From: Nocardia sp.
GTDB taxonomy: Bacteria; Actinomycetota; Actinomycetes; Mycobacteriales; Mycobacteriaceae
Assembly: GCA_014360565.1 (NCBI GenBank)
Contig: JACIXH010000003.1
Location: 19,566 to 83,565, forward strand
Length of the DNA stretch: 64,000 bases
Reading direction: 5' to 3'
Both the position numbers and the translations under genes were made by a program. The notes under the pieces were generated by a model. That model had not been told where the DNA came from. It did no database searches and was given only the letters and a program-made list of their open reading frames with translations. Position 1 is the first letter of the stretch, and the number at the start of each line of letters is the position of its first letter. Below are positions 10,013-18,459 of the stretch, piece after piece.

Positions 10013-10408
10013 CTAACCGGTCTCGGTCCGGCGGGTGGCGACTCGGCGCAACGCTGCCCGCAGTCCGGCGAATTCATCGGCACTGATCCGATCGACGAAG
10101 TGGTGCAGAACCAGATCGGACCGCCCGCCGACCCCGAGCGCTTCGTGCATCAGCCGGGCGCCGTGTTCCTCGCGGGTCACCGTCGGCCAGTACCGATACG
10201 CGCGCCCCGCGCGCTCCCTGTCCAGCCACGCTTTTCGATGCAGGTTGTCCATGGTCGACATCACGGTGGTGTAGGCGATATCGCGTTCGGAGACGAGTTC
10301 GTCGAACAGCTCACGCACCGTCGTCGCATCGACATCGCGCTCCCACAGCCGATCCATCAGCACCGCCTCGAGATCGCCGAAACCACCCACTGCCGACCGA
10401 CTCCTCAT
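10013..10408 (-). CDS. BlaI/MecI-family transcriptional repressor
   Basis: About 131 residues. The N-terminal winged helix has the family pattern (GDLEAVLMDRLW, then YTTVMSTMDNLHRKAWL with the recognition helix and the wing RAYRYW). BlaI proteins are dimeric repressors inactivated by proteolysis by a BlaR1-type sensor. No BlaR1 or beta-lactamase gene lies nearby, so its target is unknown. The start is placed at the ATG at 10408, 12 residues before the first conserved helix; an upstream in-frame ATG at 10471 would add an unconserved leader. It is divergent from the sigma factor gene. Confidence 0.83.
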   Translation of the reverse strand: MRSRSAVGGFGDLEAVLMDRLWERDVDATTVRELFDELVSERDIAYTTVMSTMDNLHRKAWLDRERAGRAYRYWPTVTREEHGARLMHEALGVGGRSDLVLHHFVDRISADEFAGLRAALRRVATRRTETG

Positions 10409-10583
10409 CCTTGCCCGAATCGGCTTCACAGTACCGGCCACCACCTCGGCGACAGCGCCGCGCACGTCCACAGCCTCAGCGTCGAGTCCGCATCACCCGC
10501 GCGACATCGTCGGGGGTCGGCGGGTTGCGCCGGTTCGCCGGCTTCGGCGATCATCGGCGCATGCGGCACGCGCGGACGATCCG

Positions 10584-11471
10584 ATGACCGATGCCGGCGC
10601 GTTCGCCACCTTCCGGCCCTTGCTGTTCACGATCGCCTACGAGATCCTCGGCTGCGCCGCCGATGCCGAGGATGTGTTGCAGGACAGCTACCTTCGCTGG
10701 CGCGAGGCGACCGAGGTGACACATCCGCGCGCGTACCTGGTGCAGATCGTCACCCGTCAGGCGATCAACCACCTGCGCACGGTCCGGCGCCGCCGCGAGG
10801 ACTACGTCGGCACCTGGCTGCCCGAACCGATCCGCACGGCGCCCGGTGCCGAGCACGACGTCGTGCTGGCCGAGTCGGTCTCGATGGCGGTGTTGCTGGT
10901 GCTGGAAACCCTCGGCCCCACCGAACGCGCGGTGTTCGTGCTGTCGGAAGTGTTCGGACACTCGCACGCGGAGATCGCGGACATGGTCGACAAGTCCGAA
11001 ACCGCGGTGCGCCAGATCGCGCATCGGGCCCGCACGCACGTCGCGGCGCGACGCCGACGTTTCCAACCCGACTCCGACACCAGTCGCGCGGTGATCGCCC
11101 GTTTCCTGCTGGCAGCCGACACCGGCGAGCTCGGCGCTCTGATGGAAGTACTCGCTCCCGACGTCGTCCAGATCTCCGACGGCGGCGGCCGCGTCACCGC
11201 CGCGCGCCGCCCGATCATCGGCGCCGAACCCGTCGCGCGGTTCCTGATCAAACTGGCGCAGAACTCGATGGCGGGCGCGACTGTCGAGTTCGGCAGCTTC
11301 AACGCACTACCCGCGGTCGTCGTCCGATCCAGCACCGGCGATCTGGACACGGTGCTGGTGGTCGAGATGACCGAAAACCTCGTTACCGGCCTCTACGCGG
11401 TCCGCAACCCCGACAAACTACGGTCCATCGATGTGCTTCACATCCTCGACATCGCCGCCGACCTACCCTGA
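10584..11471 (+). CDS. ECF41-family RNA polymerase sigma factor with SnoaL-like C-terminal domain (SigJ-like)
   Basis: 295 residues: sigma region 2 (about 8-72), region 4 (about 100-155) and a C-terminal SnoaL-like domain (168-295). All three ECF41 signatures are present: WLPEP (78-82) in the linker, DGGGR (199-203) and NPDKL (275-279). In this family the fused SnoaL domain replaces a separate anti-sigma factor and tunes activity. ECF41 targets are commonly oxidoreductase, epimerase or carboxymuconolactone-type genes; here the only nearby gene with a matching promoter is the flavodoxin immediately downstream. It is divergent from the BlaI gene across about 175 bases. Confidence 0.92.
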   Translation: MTDAGAFATFRPLLFTIAYEILGCAADAEDVLQDSYLRWREATEVTHPRAYLVQIVTRQAINHLRTVRRRREDYVGTWLPEPIRTAPGAEHDVVLAESVSMAVLLVLETLGPTERAVFVLSEVFGHSHAEIADMVDKSETAVRQIAHRARTHVAARRRRFQPDSDTSRAVIARFLLAADTGELGALMEVLAPDVVQISDGGGRVTAARRPIIGAEPVARFLIKLAQNSMAGATVEFGSFNALPAVVVRSSTGDLDTVLVVEMTENLVTGLYAVRNPDKLRSIDVLHILDIAADLP

Positions 11472-11504
11472 CCACACGCTATGACCGAGGTCACAGCCGG
11501 GCGG

Positions 11505-11531
11505 TGTCACGTGTGGGCCGCGAGCGGTGTC
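11505..11531 (+). promoter_or_regulatory. Candidate ECF41-dependent promoter
   Basis: TGTCACG (11505-11511), exactly 16 bases, then TGTC (11528-11531). The published ECF41 target consensus as I recall it is TGTCACA-N16-CGTC, so this differs at one position in each box. It lies 43 bases upstream of the flavodoxin start and directly after the ECF41 gene. Confidence 0.5.
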
Positions 11532-11574
11532 TTCGAGAGTGTCCAGCACTTCAGCGGAACGAAAGGGCCATCCC

Positions 11575-12048
11575 ATGAAGGTCATCCTCGTATGCAAGTC
11601 GGTGTCGCACGGCAACACCCAGCGCGTCGCCGAGACCATGAACGAGGTACTCGGCGGCCGGGTCCTCGCCCCCGCCGACATCGACCCGGCCGAACTCGCC
11701 GACTGCGATCTCGTCGGCTTCGGCTCGGGCATCTACACCATGGACTTCCACCCGCAACTGCGCGACTTCATCGCCGCACTGCCAACCGGGCACCGCGGCA
11801 AGGCGTTCATATTCCGCACCAGCGGATTCCCGGAGCCCCCCTTTCGCCGCTATGTCACCACCCTGACCCGCAGCATCGAACAGAAAGGCTTCGAGGTGAT
11901 CGATGCCTTCGACTGCCGCGGCTTGGACACCGTGCTGCCGCTGCGCCTGGTCGGCGGCATCCGCAAAGGCCACCCCGACGCCGCCGACCTCACCGCCGCT
12001 CGTGTGTTCGCCGAAAAACTGCGGGCCGCCACTACCGCCGCGCCCTGA
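11575..12048 (+). CDS. Flavodoxin-domain protein
   Basis: 157 residues, single flavodoxin-like domain that would bind FMN and carry electrons or reduce a small substrate. The phosphate-binding loop is SVSHGNTQRVA near residues 9-19, and FGSGIYTMDFH matches the region contacting the isoalloxazine ring in this actinomycete group. The ATG at 11575 is preceded by GAAAGGG seven bases upstream, which decides the start over an earlier in-frame ATG at 11527. It follows the ECF41 sigma gene by about 100 bases and has a candidate ECF41 promoter, so I infer it is that sigma factor's target. Confidence 0.85.
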   Translation: MKVILVCKSVSHGNTQRVAETMNEVLGGRVLAPADIDPAELADCDLVGFGSGIYTMDFHPQLRDFIAALPTGHRGKAFIFRTSGFPEPPFRRYVTTLTRSIEQKGFEVIDAFDCRGLDTVLPLRLVGGIRKGHPDAADLTAARVFAEKLRAATTAAP

Positions 12049-12074
12049 CCGCCCGAACTCGTCGGACCCTGATG

Positions 12075-12088
12075 CGAACATATGTTCG
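12075..12088. promoter_or_regulatory. LexA (SOS) box overlapping the dinB start codon
   Basis: CGAACATATGTTCG is a perfect 14-base palindrome matching the actinobacterial and Gram-positive SOS box CGAAC-N4-GTTCG. It covers the ATG at 12082, so bound LexA would block initiation of a leaderless or short-leader transcript. Confidence 0.85.
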
Positions 12089-13317
12089 TGTCCGATTCCG
12101 ATGCTCCGCGCCGTCCGCGTATCCAGTCCCGCGCCGAGGCATCGATCCTGCACGCCGATCTCGACTCGTTCTACGCCTCGGTCGAACAGCGTGATCAGCC
12201 GTGGCTGCGCGGCAAACCGGTCATCGTGGGCGGCGGGGTGGTGCTGGCGGCCAGTTACGAGGCCAAGGCATTCGGGATCCGCACCCCGATGAACGCCGGG
12301 CAGGCGCTGCGCCTGTGCCCCCACGCGATCGTCGTGCCGCCGCGAATGTCGGCCTACGCGCAGGCGAGCAAGGCGGTGTTCGCGGTCTTCCACGACACCA
12401 CCCCGATCGTGGAGGGGATCTCGATCGACGAGGCATTCCTGGACGTGAGCGGGTTACGCCGGATCAGCGGCGAGCCGATCGAGGTTGGCCACCGGTTGCG
12501 CGCGCAGGTGGCCGATCGCGTGGGGCTGCCGATCTCGGTGGGCATCGCACGCAACAAATTTCTCGCCAAGGTCGCCTCCGCGGTCGCCAAACCCGACGGG
12601 CTGCGTCTGGTCGAACCCGGCAAAGAACTCGATTTCCTCCATCCTCTACCGGTGGAGCGACTCTGGGGCGTCGGCAAGGTCACCTCGGCGACCTTGCACG
12701 CCGACGGCATCACCCGCATCGGCCAACTCGCCGAACTCGGCGAACCCCACCTGCGCGCGATCCTCGGGCCCGCCGCGGCCCGGCACCTGTTCGCCCTGTC
12801 CTGGGCTCGCGACCCACGCCGCGTGGAAACGGGCAAACGCAGAAGCTCGATCGGCGCTCAACGCGCCCTCGGCCGCAGGCCCCGCGACCCCGAGGAGATC
12901 GCCGCCTACCTCGACGGCCTCACCGACCGGCTCGGGCGCCGCCTGCGCGCCGCCGACCGCGTGTGCCGAACAGTGGTGCTGCGCCTACGGTTCGACGATT
13001 TCACCCGGGCCACTCGCTCGCACACCCTCGTCGAAGCCACCGATGCCTCCGCCGCCATCCGCCATGCCGCCCGCCTGCTGCTCGACACCGCCCAACCGCT
13101 GATCACCGAGCGCGGCATCACCCTGATCGGGCTGTCGCTGACCAACCTCGACGACGCCGACACCATGCAACTGACCCTGCCCCTGGAACCGCGCGCCGAG
13201 AACACCCTCGATGCCACCCTCGACGATCTACGCCGCCGCTTCGGCTCCTCCGCGGTCACCCGCGCCGCACTGCTGCGCAGCGGCGAGGGGATCTCGGTGC
13301 CGCTACTGCCCGACTGA
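12082..13317 (+). CDS. dinB: DNA polymerase IV (Y-family translesion polymerase)
   Basis: About 411 residues. Catalytic carboxylates are D25 (ILHADLDSF, with D27 nearby) and D116-E117 (GISIDEAF); the fingers motif SVGIARNKFLAKVAS and the little-finger domain follow. QLTLPLEP near the C-terminus is a sliding-clamp-binding motif. The enzyme copies past damaged bases at stalled forks. The ATG at 12082 lies inside a perfect LexA box; the GTG at 12088 is an equally good start two codons later. Regulation by LexA is therefore expected. In M. tuberculosis, dinB1 and dinB2 are not considered SOS genes, so this arrangement is notable. Confidence 0.95.
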   Translation: MFVSDSDAPRRPRIQSRAEASILHADLDSFYASVEQRDQPWLRGKPVIVGGGVVLAASYEAKAFGIRTPMNAGQALRLCPHAIVVPPRMSAYAQASKAVFAVFHDTTPIVEGISIDEAFLDVSGLRRISGEPIEVGHRLRAQVADRVGLPISVGIARNKFLAKVASAVAKPDGLRLVEPGKELDFLHPLPVERLWGVGKVTSATLHADGITRIGQLAELGEPHLRAILGPAAARHLFALSWARDPRRVETGKRRSSIGAQRALGRRPRDPEEIAAYLDGLTDRLGRRLRAADRVCRTVVLRLRFDDFTRATRSHTLVEATDASAAIRHAARLLLDTAQPLITERGITLIGLSLTNLDDADTMQLTLPLEPRAENTLDATLDDLRRRFGSSAVTRAALLRSGEGISVPLLPD

Positions 13318-13417
13318 CCCCGAATTCGCAGGAAAGCCGCAGGTGCGGCATTCTTACTGCCCGGGGGCTTGCGCGACAGCGGTCCTGCGACCACCGACTC
13401 CGAAGAGGACAACCGCG

Positions 13418-13765
13418 ATGCCCTATGCCGTCATCGGCTTCCTGACCTTGGCCCTGTGGGTGTATTGCCTGGTCGACATCGTCACCAGCCCCGACGCCGG
13501 CATCCGGCACCTGCCCAAGATGGGCTGGATCATCGTCGTGGTCCTGATCCCCACGATCGGCGCGTTGCTGTGGTTGTTCGCGGGCAGACCCGTCGGTGAA
13601 GCGCGCCCGGCCTCGACTACCCGCTTCGGCGAATACGACCGCCCCGGCCGCCAGGTCGCGTCGAATCCCGACGACGACGAGGCCTTCCTGCGCGGCCTGC
13701 GTGAGCGCGCCGAGCAGCAGCGACGCGAGGCCCGCAGACAGCAGGAACAACGCGACCAGGACTGA
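13418..13765 (+). CDS. PLDc_N-domain membrane protein
   Basis: 115 residues: two N-terminal transmembrane helices (about 3-22 and 36-55) separated by VDIVTSPDAGIRHLPKMGW, the usual core of the PLD-nuclease N-terminal (PLDc_N) family. A charged cytoplasmic tail rich in Arg, Glu and Gln (about 90-115) is predicted as a coiled helix. Function is unknown; such proteins occur alone in most mycolata. The ATG at 13418 has AGAGGAC about nine bases upstream. It converges on fbp with three bases between the stop codons. Confidence 0.8.
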   Translation: MPYAVIGFLTLALWVYCLVDIVTSPDAGIRHLPKMGWIIVVVLIPTIGALLWLFAGRPVGEARPASTTRFGEYDRPGRQVASNPDDDEAFLRGLRERAEQQRREARRQQEQRDQD

Positions 13766-13768
13766 CCA

Positions 13769-14848
13769 CTACGTGCGCTGATCGTGTTTGGCGGGCCGGA
13801 ACAGTGACCGGGTACCGAACAGCGAACTGTCGAACCGCTTGTCCGCGTCCGGTTCCCGGTGATAGCGCTCGATGCGCAGCACCTCGTTGCGGGATCCGAA
13901 GATGAACGGCACCCGCTGATGCACCTCGACCGGGGTCAACTCCATCATCGGTTCGTGTCCGGTACTCGCCGCCCCGCCTGCCTGCTCGACGATGAACGCG
14001 ATCGGATTCGCCCCGTACAGCAGCGAAACACGTCCCGGCCGCGTGGGATTGCGCGTATCGCGCGGGTACAGATACACCCCGCCCCTGGTCAGGATGTGGA
14101 AGGTATCGGCCACCAGTGACGCCACCCACCGCATGTTGAAGTCGCGGCCACGCGGGCCCTCCACCCCCTCCAAACACTCGAGGACATACCGGCGTACCGG
14201 ACGCTCCCAGAACCGTTCGTTGGCGGCGTTGATCGCGAAACCCGAGGTGTCCTCGGGAATGCGCATCTGCGGATGCGTCAGCACGAACGCCCCGATCTCG
14301 CGATCGAGGGTGAATCCGTCGACCCCACTGCCGGTGGTGAGCACCAACATCGTCGCGGGCCCGTACAGGGTGAACCCCGCACACACCTGCTGTGCACCCG
14401 GTTGCAGAAAGTCGGCGTCGACCGGATCCGCCGCTCCGTCGACAACCTCCTGCGGCGCCCGCAGAATGCTGAAAATGGAACCGACAGGCAGATTCACGTC
14501 GATATTGCTCGACCCGTCCAGCGCGTCATAGGCCAGCAGATACTTCCCCCGGCGCTGCGTCGCCGGCAGCACGGTCGCATGCTGTTCGGACAGCAAGCCC
14601 GACAGATGCCCCGACCATTGCGTCTGGCCCACCATGATCTCGTCGGTCAGCACATCGAGCCGCCCGCTCACCGACGCCTCGTCCGCAACCCCCGATCCGA
14701 CAATCGCGCCCCGGGTCACCTGGTTGGCGATGATCTTCGCCGCCGTGGCCACCACATTCACCAGCGCGGAGAATTCCCCCGACGAACCGGGATGCCGATG
14801 TTCTTCCTCGATCGTGTAGCGGGTGAGCGTCTTCAACCCATTCGGCAT
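13769..14848 (-). CDS. fbp: Class I fructose-1,6-bisphosphatase
   Basis: 359 residues. It hydrolyses fructose 1,6-bisphosphate to fructose 6-phosphate in gluconeogenesis or the Calvin cycle. The metal-binding motif is YDALDGSSN (D108, D111) and the substrate-binding RRYV and YLYPRD segments follow; N-terminal TRY and EFSALV are family-typical. The ATG at 14848 is chosen because conserved sequence begins at once; the open frame upstream is not conserved. Actinomycetes mostly use the unrelated GlpX enzyme for this step, so a class I enzyme here may be a second or acquired isozyme. It is divergent from a MerR-thioredoxin fusion gene. Confidence 0.93.
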   Translation of the reverse strand: MPNGLKTLTRYTIEEEHRHPGSSGEFSALVNVVATAAKIIANQVTRGAIVGSGVADEASVSGRLDVLTDEIMVGQTQWSGHLSGLLSEQHATVLPATQRRGKYLLAYDALDGSSNIDVNLPVGSIFSILRAPQEVVDGAADPVDADFLQPGAQQVCAGFTLYGPATMLVLTTGSGVDGFTLDREIGAFVLTHPQMRIPEDTSGFAINAANERFWERPVRRYVLECLEGVEGPRGRDFNMRWVASLVADTFHILTRGGVYLYPRDTRNPTRPGRVSLLYGANPIAFIVEQAGGAASTGHEPMMELTPVEVHQRVPFIFGSRNEVLRIERYHREPDADKRFDSSLFGTRSLFRPAKHDQRT

Positions 14849-14970
14849 TCGATCCCATCCCTGTCGAACCCGGTGCGTCCCTTGCACTTTCCAGAATGGC
14901 TCACGCTCCGCCCACAAGCAATGCGCACTTTTCCGGTCACCGAGGCCTACGTATCGATCGAAGTTCACAC

Positions 14971-15002
14971 TTGACCTTGCCCCTGGGGGCAGCATCTACA
15001 TT
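14971..15002 (+). promoter_or_regulatory. MerR-type promoter with operator dyad in a 20-bp spacer
   Basis: -35 TTGACC (14971-14976), 20-base spacer, -10 TACATT (14997-15002), then six bases to the ATG, so the transcript is probably leaderless. The spacer holds an exact dyad TGCCCC-TG-GGGGCA (14978-14991). An overlong spacer with the operator inside it is the hallmark of MerR-activated promoters, implying autoregulation of the downstream gene. Confidence 0.8.
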
Positions 15003-15008
15003 CGATCC

Positions 15009-15863
15009 ATGCGGATCGGAGAACTCGCCCGGCTGGCCCAACTCAGCCCCAAGGCCATCAGGCGGTACGAGGAGTTGGGGCTGGTCGCGCCGAACAGACA
15101 CCCCAACGGTTTCCGCGAGTACGACGACCACACGGTTCGACTCGTGCGCGAGATCCGAACCCTCAATCGCCTGGGAATCCCGGTGGAGGAGACACGTCCG
15201 TTCCTCGACTGCCTGGCGACGGGCAGCGAACACGTCGACGACTGCCCGGCCTCACTGGCCGAATACCAGCGCACCATCGACGCGTTGACCACCGAAATCG
15301 ACGCGCTCACCGCCCGCAGAGACGCCCTCGCCGATCGCCTCCGTGACGCCGCCCACCGCCGTAGCTCCACCCGGACGCTCCCGCTGCCCAGCGCGCCAGC
15401 CGCACTACTCGAACCAGTCGACGACGGTGCGGCCGCGCGTCTGTCCGCAGCCGGCGCGAGTACTCCCGTCGATCCCCGAAACCCCCATCGGGACACCCGA
15501 GCTGAAGGAATCATGATGGTCCAGAGCCCCGCGATCGCTCACACAACCGCGGTCACCGACGAATCGTTCGACCGCGACGTGCTCGCCCGAGCGGGACTTG
15601 TCCTGGTGGACTTCTGGGCCACATGGTGCCCTTCGTGCAAGATGCTCGCCCCCGTGCTGGCAGAAGTCGCCCGCGAACGCGCGAACACCCTGACCGTGTG
15701 CACCCTCAACACCGACGAAAACCCGCTCACCACCCGCGACTACCAGATCATGGCGGCGCCCACGCTGCTGCTGTTCCGCGATGGTGAGCTCATCCGGACC
15801 CTGGTCGGTGTGCGCTCGAAGGCACGGCTTCTCGCCGAGTTGGACGCGGCGCTGCAGGGTTGA
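15009..15863 (+). CDS. MerR-family regulator fused to a thioredoxin domain
   Basis: 284 residues in one uninterrupted frame. Residues 1-75 are a MerR winged helix (MRIGELARLAQLSPKAIRRY at the start, then the REYDDHTV wing); 85-117 form the dimer coiled coil; 118-168 are a linker; 175-284 are a complete thioredoxin domain with active site W206-C-P-S-C210 and the cis-Pro MAAPT loop. C68 and C79 lie in the MerR part. A redox-responsive regulator is an obvious inference. AAGGAA at 15505 before ATGs at 15513 and 15516 could also give free thioredoxin from an internal start. The promoter fits self-activation. Divergent from fbp. Confidence 0.88.
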   Translation: MRIGELARLAQLSPKAIRRYEELGLVAPNRHPNGFREYDDHTVRLVREIRTLNRLGIPVEETRPFLDCLATGSEHVDDCPASLAEYQRTIDALTTEIDALTARRDALADRLRDAAHRRSSTRTLPLPSAPAALLEPVDDGAAARLSAAGASTPVDPRNPHRDTRAEGIMMVQSPAIAHTTAVTDESFDRDVLARAGLVLVDFWATWCPSCKMLAPVLAEVARERANTLTVCTLNTDENPLTTRDYQIMAAPTLLLFRDGELIRTLVGVRSKARLLAELDAALQG

Positions 15864-15988
15864 TCGCGGTCGGCAATGCCGTCCAGTCCCCGCACGGAGT
15901 GGGCTGCGGAGGTCCTTGCGCCGCAGGCCAACTGCCGGATCCGGCGAACCTGCCACGGTGGCGCCACACACGGACGTACGATCCGAGC

Positions 15989-16390
15989 GTGGCCGAATCG
16001 AATGGTTCCACCCCGCTGCGTGTGCTGGTGTACAGCAACGATGCCGATACCCGTCAACAGGTGATCCTGGCGCTGGGGCGGAGGCCGCGCGCCGATCTAC
16101 CGGAGCTCGACTTCTTCGAGGTCGCCACCGCGCCGGTGGTCATTCAGCAGATGGATGCCGGTGGGATCGATCTGGCCATCCTCGACGGTGAATCCGCCCC
16201 GACCGGCGGGCTCGGCATCGCCAAGCAACTCAAGGACGAGATCGCGCAGTGCCCGCCGGTGGTGGTGCTCACCGGTCGGCCCGACGACGCCTGGCTGGCC
16301 AACTGGTCGCGGGCCGAGGCAGCTGTCTCGCACCCGATCGATGCCATGCAGCTCACCAACGCGGTAGCCGGGATCCTGCTCGCCCGCTGA
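15989..16390 (+). CDS. Atypical response-regulator receiver protein (Rv3143-like)
   Basis: 133-residue stand-alone receiver domain. The candidate phospho-acceptor is D66 in AILDGE, with acidic D18 and D20 in the first loop; the conserved Lys before Pro in the last loop is His here (SHPID), so phosphorylation may be altered. In M. tuberculosis the homologous Rv3143 likewise lies just upstream of nuoA, which supports synteny. The GTG at 15989 is chosen because the domain starts about nine residues later, and TACGAT (15977-15982) ends six bases before it, a leaderless-promoter spacing. Confidence 0.85.
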   Translation: MAESNGSTPLRVLVYSNDADTRQQVILALGRRPRADLPELDFFEVATAPVVIQQMDAGGIDLAILDGESAPTGGLGIAKQLKDEIAQCPPVVVLTGRPDDAWLANWSRAEAAVSHPIDAMQLTNAVAGILLAR

Positions 16391-16590
16391 TTCGCAGCAT
16401 CCGGGCACCGTCCCGAACCCTCGGATAGTCCGCCTTCGTACCTTTCTGCCCATAGCCACTGGTGACGCCAGTGGTTCGCGGCCGCATGCCCGCAGCCGAT
16501 TACCCCCGTATCGCTCATGAATCGCGGTACCGATATCGATCAAACCCCACCCCGGAAACGTGCGGCGGAGTCTCGAAACGGCGGTAGTCT

Positions 16591-16627
16591 GTGCTCTAGC
16601 TCACACGAGCACGGGCTCTTGTATAAC
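16591..16627 (+). promoter_or_regulatory. Putative nuo promoter region with inverted repeat
   Basis: The 374-base gap between the receiver gene and nuoA has no gene. It holds GTGCTC (16591-16596) and GAGCAC (16607-16612), exact inverted arms ten bases apart, followed by TATAAC (16622-16627), a -10-like hexamer. A regulator binding the dyad would overlap the -35 region. No clear -35 box is visible. A long 5' leader of about 130 bases would follow. Confidence 0.4.
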
Positions 16628-16764
16628 GCTCCGCCATCGCTGCACAGCCTTGCGCGAGCCCCGGTTCGGCGGACAACGTTCCTCGGCCCCGTCTCGCCGA
16701 AAGCTGCCGTCCGCGGCCGGGCCACACGGCTCGGCCTGCTCCAGCGAGGAGGGGAAGTGCAGTC

Positions 16765-17145
16765 GTGAATATCGAGGTGCCCGCACTCGTACTCGGCGCC
16801 ATCGCCGCGGCGTTCGCGGTGTTCTCCGTCATCATGGCGTCGCTGATCGGCCCGAAACGCTACAACAGGGCCAAACTCGAACCCTATGAATGCGGCATCG
16901 AGCCGACCCCGCACGCCGTCGCGGGCGGCCCGGGAAATACAGGGGGACAGCGCTTCCCGGTGAAGTACTACCTCACCGCGATGCTGTTCATCATCTTCGA
17001 CATCGAGATCGTGTTCCTCTACCCCTGGGCCGTGCATTTCGACACGCTCGGGCTCTTCGGTCTCGCCGCGATGGCCCTGTTCATCGTCAACGTGTCCGTC
17101 GCCTACGCCTACGAGTGGCGTCGCGGCGGCCTCAGCTGGGAATGA
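16765..17145 (+). CDS. nuoA: NADH-quinone oxidoreductase subunit A
   Basis: 126 residues, three transmembrane helices (about 6-30, 70-92, 98-120). The long first loop carries the conserved [11 protein letters not shown] segment with the reactive Cys, and [12 protein letters not shown] lies in helix 2. It helps form the quinone-binding cavity at the junction of the peripheral and membrane arms of complex I. The GTG at 16765 is preceded by GAGGAGGGGAA; the first gene of the thirteen-subunit nuo operon. Confidence 0.97.
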   Translation: MNIEVPALVLGAIAAAFAVFSVIMASLIGPKRYNRAKLEPYECGIEPTPHAVAGGPGNTGGQRFPVKYYLTAMLFIIFDIEIVFLYPWAVHFDTLGLFGLAAMALFIVNVSVAYAYEWRRGGLSWE

Positions 17146-17155
17146 GTGGCAAATA

Positions 17156-17710
17156 ATGGGTCTCGAAGAGAAACTGCCCAGCGGGTTCCTGCTGAGCACG
17201 GTCGAGGATTTCGCCGGCTACCTGCGTAAGGGCTCCGTCTGGCCTGCCACCTTCGGGCTGGCGTGCTGCGCGATCGAGATGATGGCCACCGGCGCCGGAC
17301 GATTCGACATCGCCCGCTTCGGCATGGAGGCGTTTCGCGCCTCCCCACGTCAGGCCGACCTGATGATCGTGGCGGGACGGGTGAGCCAGAAGATGGCGCC
17401 GGTGCTGCGCCAGGTCTACGACCAGATGACCGAACCGAAATGGGTGCTGGCCATGGGGGTCTGCGCGTCCTCGGGCGGCATGTTCAACAACTACGCCATC
17501 GTGCAGGGCGTCGATCACATCGTCCCGGTCGACATCTACCTGCCCGGCTGCCCGCCGCGCCCGGAGATGCTGCTCAACGCGATCTTGGCGCTGCACGCCA
17601 AGATCGCCGAGATGCCGATGGGCGTCAACCGCGAGGAAGCTATCCGCGCCGCCGAGAAAGCCGCGCTGGCGAGCACGCCGACCATCCGGATGGAGGGCCT
17701 GCTGCGATGA
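17156..17710 (+). CDS. nuoB: NADH-quinone oxidoreductase subunit B
   Basis: 184 residues. It holds iron-sulfur cluster N2, the last electron carrier before quinone: ligands are the tandem Cys in LACCAIE, the Cys in GVCASSGG and the Cys in LPGCPPRPE. Peripheral arm, contacting subunits D and I. The stop overlaps the nuoC ATG (ATGA). Ten bases separate it from nuoA. Confidence 0.97.
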   Translation: MGLEEKLPSGFLLSTVEDFAGYLRKGSVWPATFGLACCAIEMMATGAGRFDIARFGMEAFRASPRQADLMIVAGRVSQKMAPVLRQVYDQMTEPKWVLAMGVCASSGGMFNNYAIVQGVDHIVPVDIYLPGCPPRPEMLLNAILALHAKIAEMPMGVNREEAIRAAEKAALASTPTIRMEGLLR

Positions 17711-18459
17711 CCTTCGACTCCCCCGACCACGCCGACAACCACGCGGGACAAGAAGTTCCGGAGGAATCGCAGGCACAGTCGCCCCAGAAACCGCCCGAAG
17801 ACGAGGTGATCGGCACCCGACGCGGCATGTTCGGCGTCAGCGGCACCGGCGACACCTCCGGCTACGGCGGGCTGGTCACCCCGGTCACCCTGCCCGCGGG
17901 CACCCAGCCTCCCTACGGCGGCTGGTTCGATGCTTTCGTCGGCGCCCTGCGCGCCGCCCTCCTCGGCCGGGTCATCGCCTTCGACACCGTGATCGAGAAG
18001 ATCATCGTCTTCCGCGACGAACTCACCCTGCACGTCGAGCGCGAACACCTCCTCGCCGTCGCGAGCACGCTGCGCGACGACAGCGCACTGCGATTCGAGC
18101 TGTGCCTGGGCGTGAGCGGGGTGCACTACCCCGACGACACAGACCGCGAACTGCACGCCGTCTATCACCTGCAGTCGATCACCCACGGTCGGCGCGTGCG
18201 GCTGGAAGTGTCCGCGCCCGACGCCGATCCGCACATTCCGTCCCTGTTCTCGGTCTATCCGACCAACGACTGGCACGAACGCGAAACCTACGACTTCTTC
18301 GGCATCGTCTTCGACGGCCATCCCTCCCTGACCCGCATCACCATGCCCGACGACTGGCGCGGGCATCCGCAGCGCAAGGACTACCCGCTCGGCGGGATCC
18401 CGGTGGAGTACAAGGGCGCGCGCATACCGCCGCCCGACGAGCGGAGGATCTACAGCTGA
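17707..18459 (+). CDS. nuoC: NADH-quinone oxidoreductase subunit C
   Basis: 250 residues. It is the 30-kDa subunit of the peripheral arm, without cofactors, packing against NuoD. The first 50 residues are a disordered acidic tail; the conserved domain ends in the signature [16 protein letters not shown] and RKDYPLGG. Encoded separately from nuoD, unlike the fused NuoCD of enterics. The ATG overlaps the nuoB stop and its own TGA shares one base with the nuoD ATG. Confidence 0.97.
   Translation: MTFDSPDHADNHAGQEVPEESQAQSPQKPPEDEVIGTRRGMFGVSGTGDTSGYGGLVTPVTLPAGTQPPYGGWFDAFVGALRAALLGRVIAFDTVIEKIIVFRDELTLHVEREHLLAVASTLRDDSALRFELCLGVSGVHYPDDTDRELHAVYHLQSITHGRRVRLEVSAPDADPHIPSLFSVYPTNDWHERETYDFFGIVFDGHPSLTRITMPDDWRGHPQRKDYPLGGIPVEYKGARIPPPDERRIYS

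Noticed and set aside
10409..10583. Beta-lactam resistance operon around the BlaI-type gene
   Set aside because: No BlaR1, penicillin-binding or beta-lactamase gene adjoins it.
11482..11493. TGACC-GA-GGTCA palindrome as an operator for flavodoxin
   Set aside because: Short and unsupported by any neighbouring regulator; the ECF41 promoter is a better explanation.
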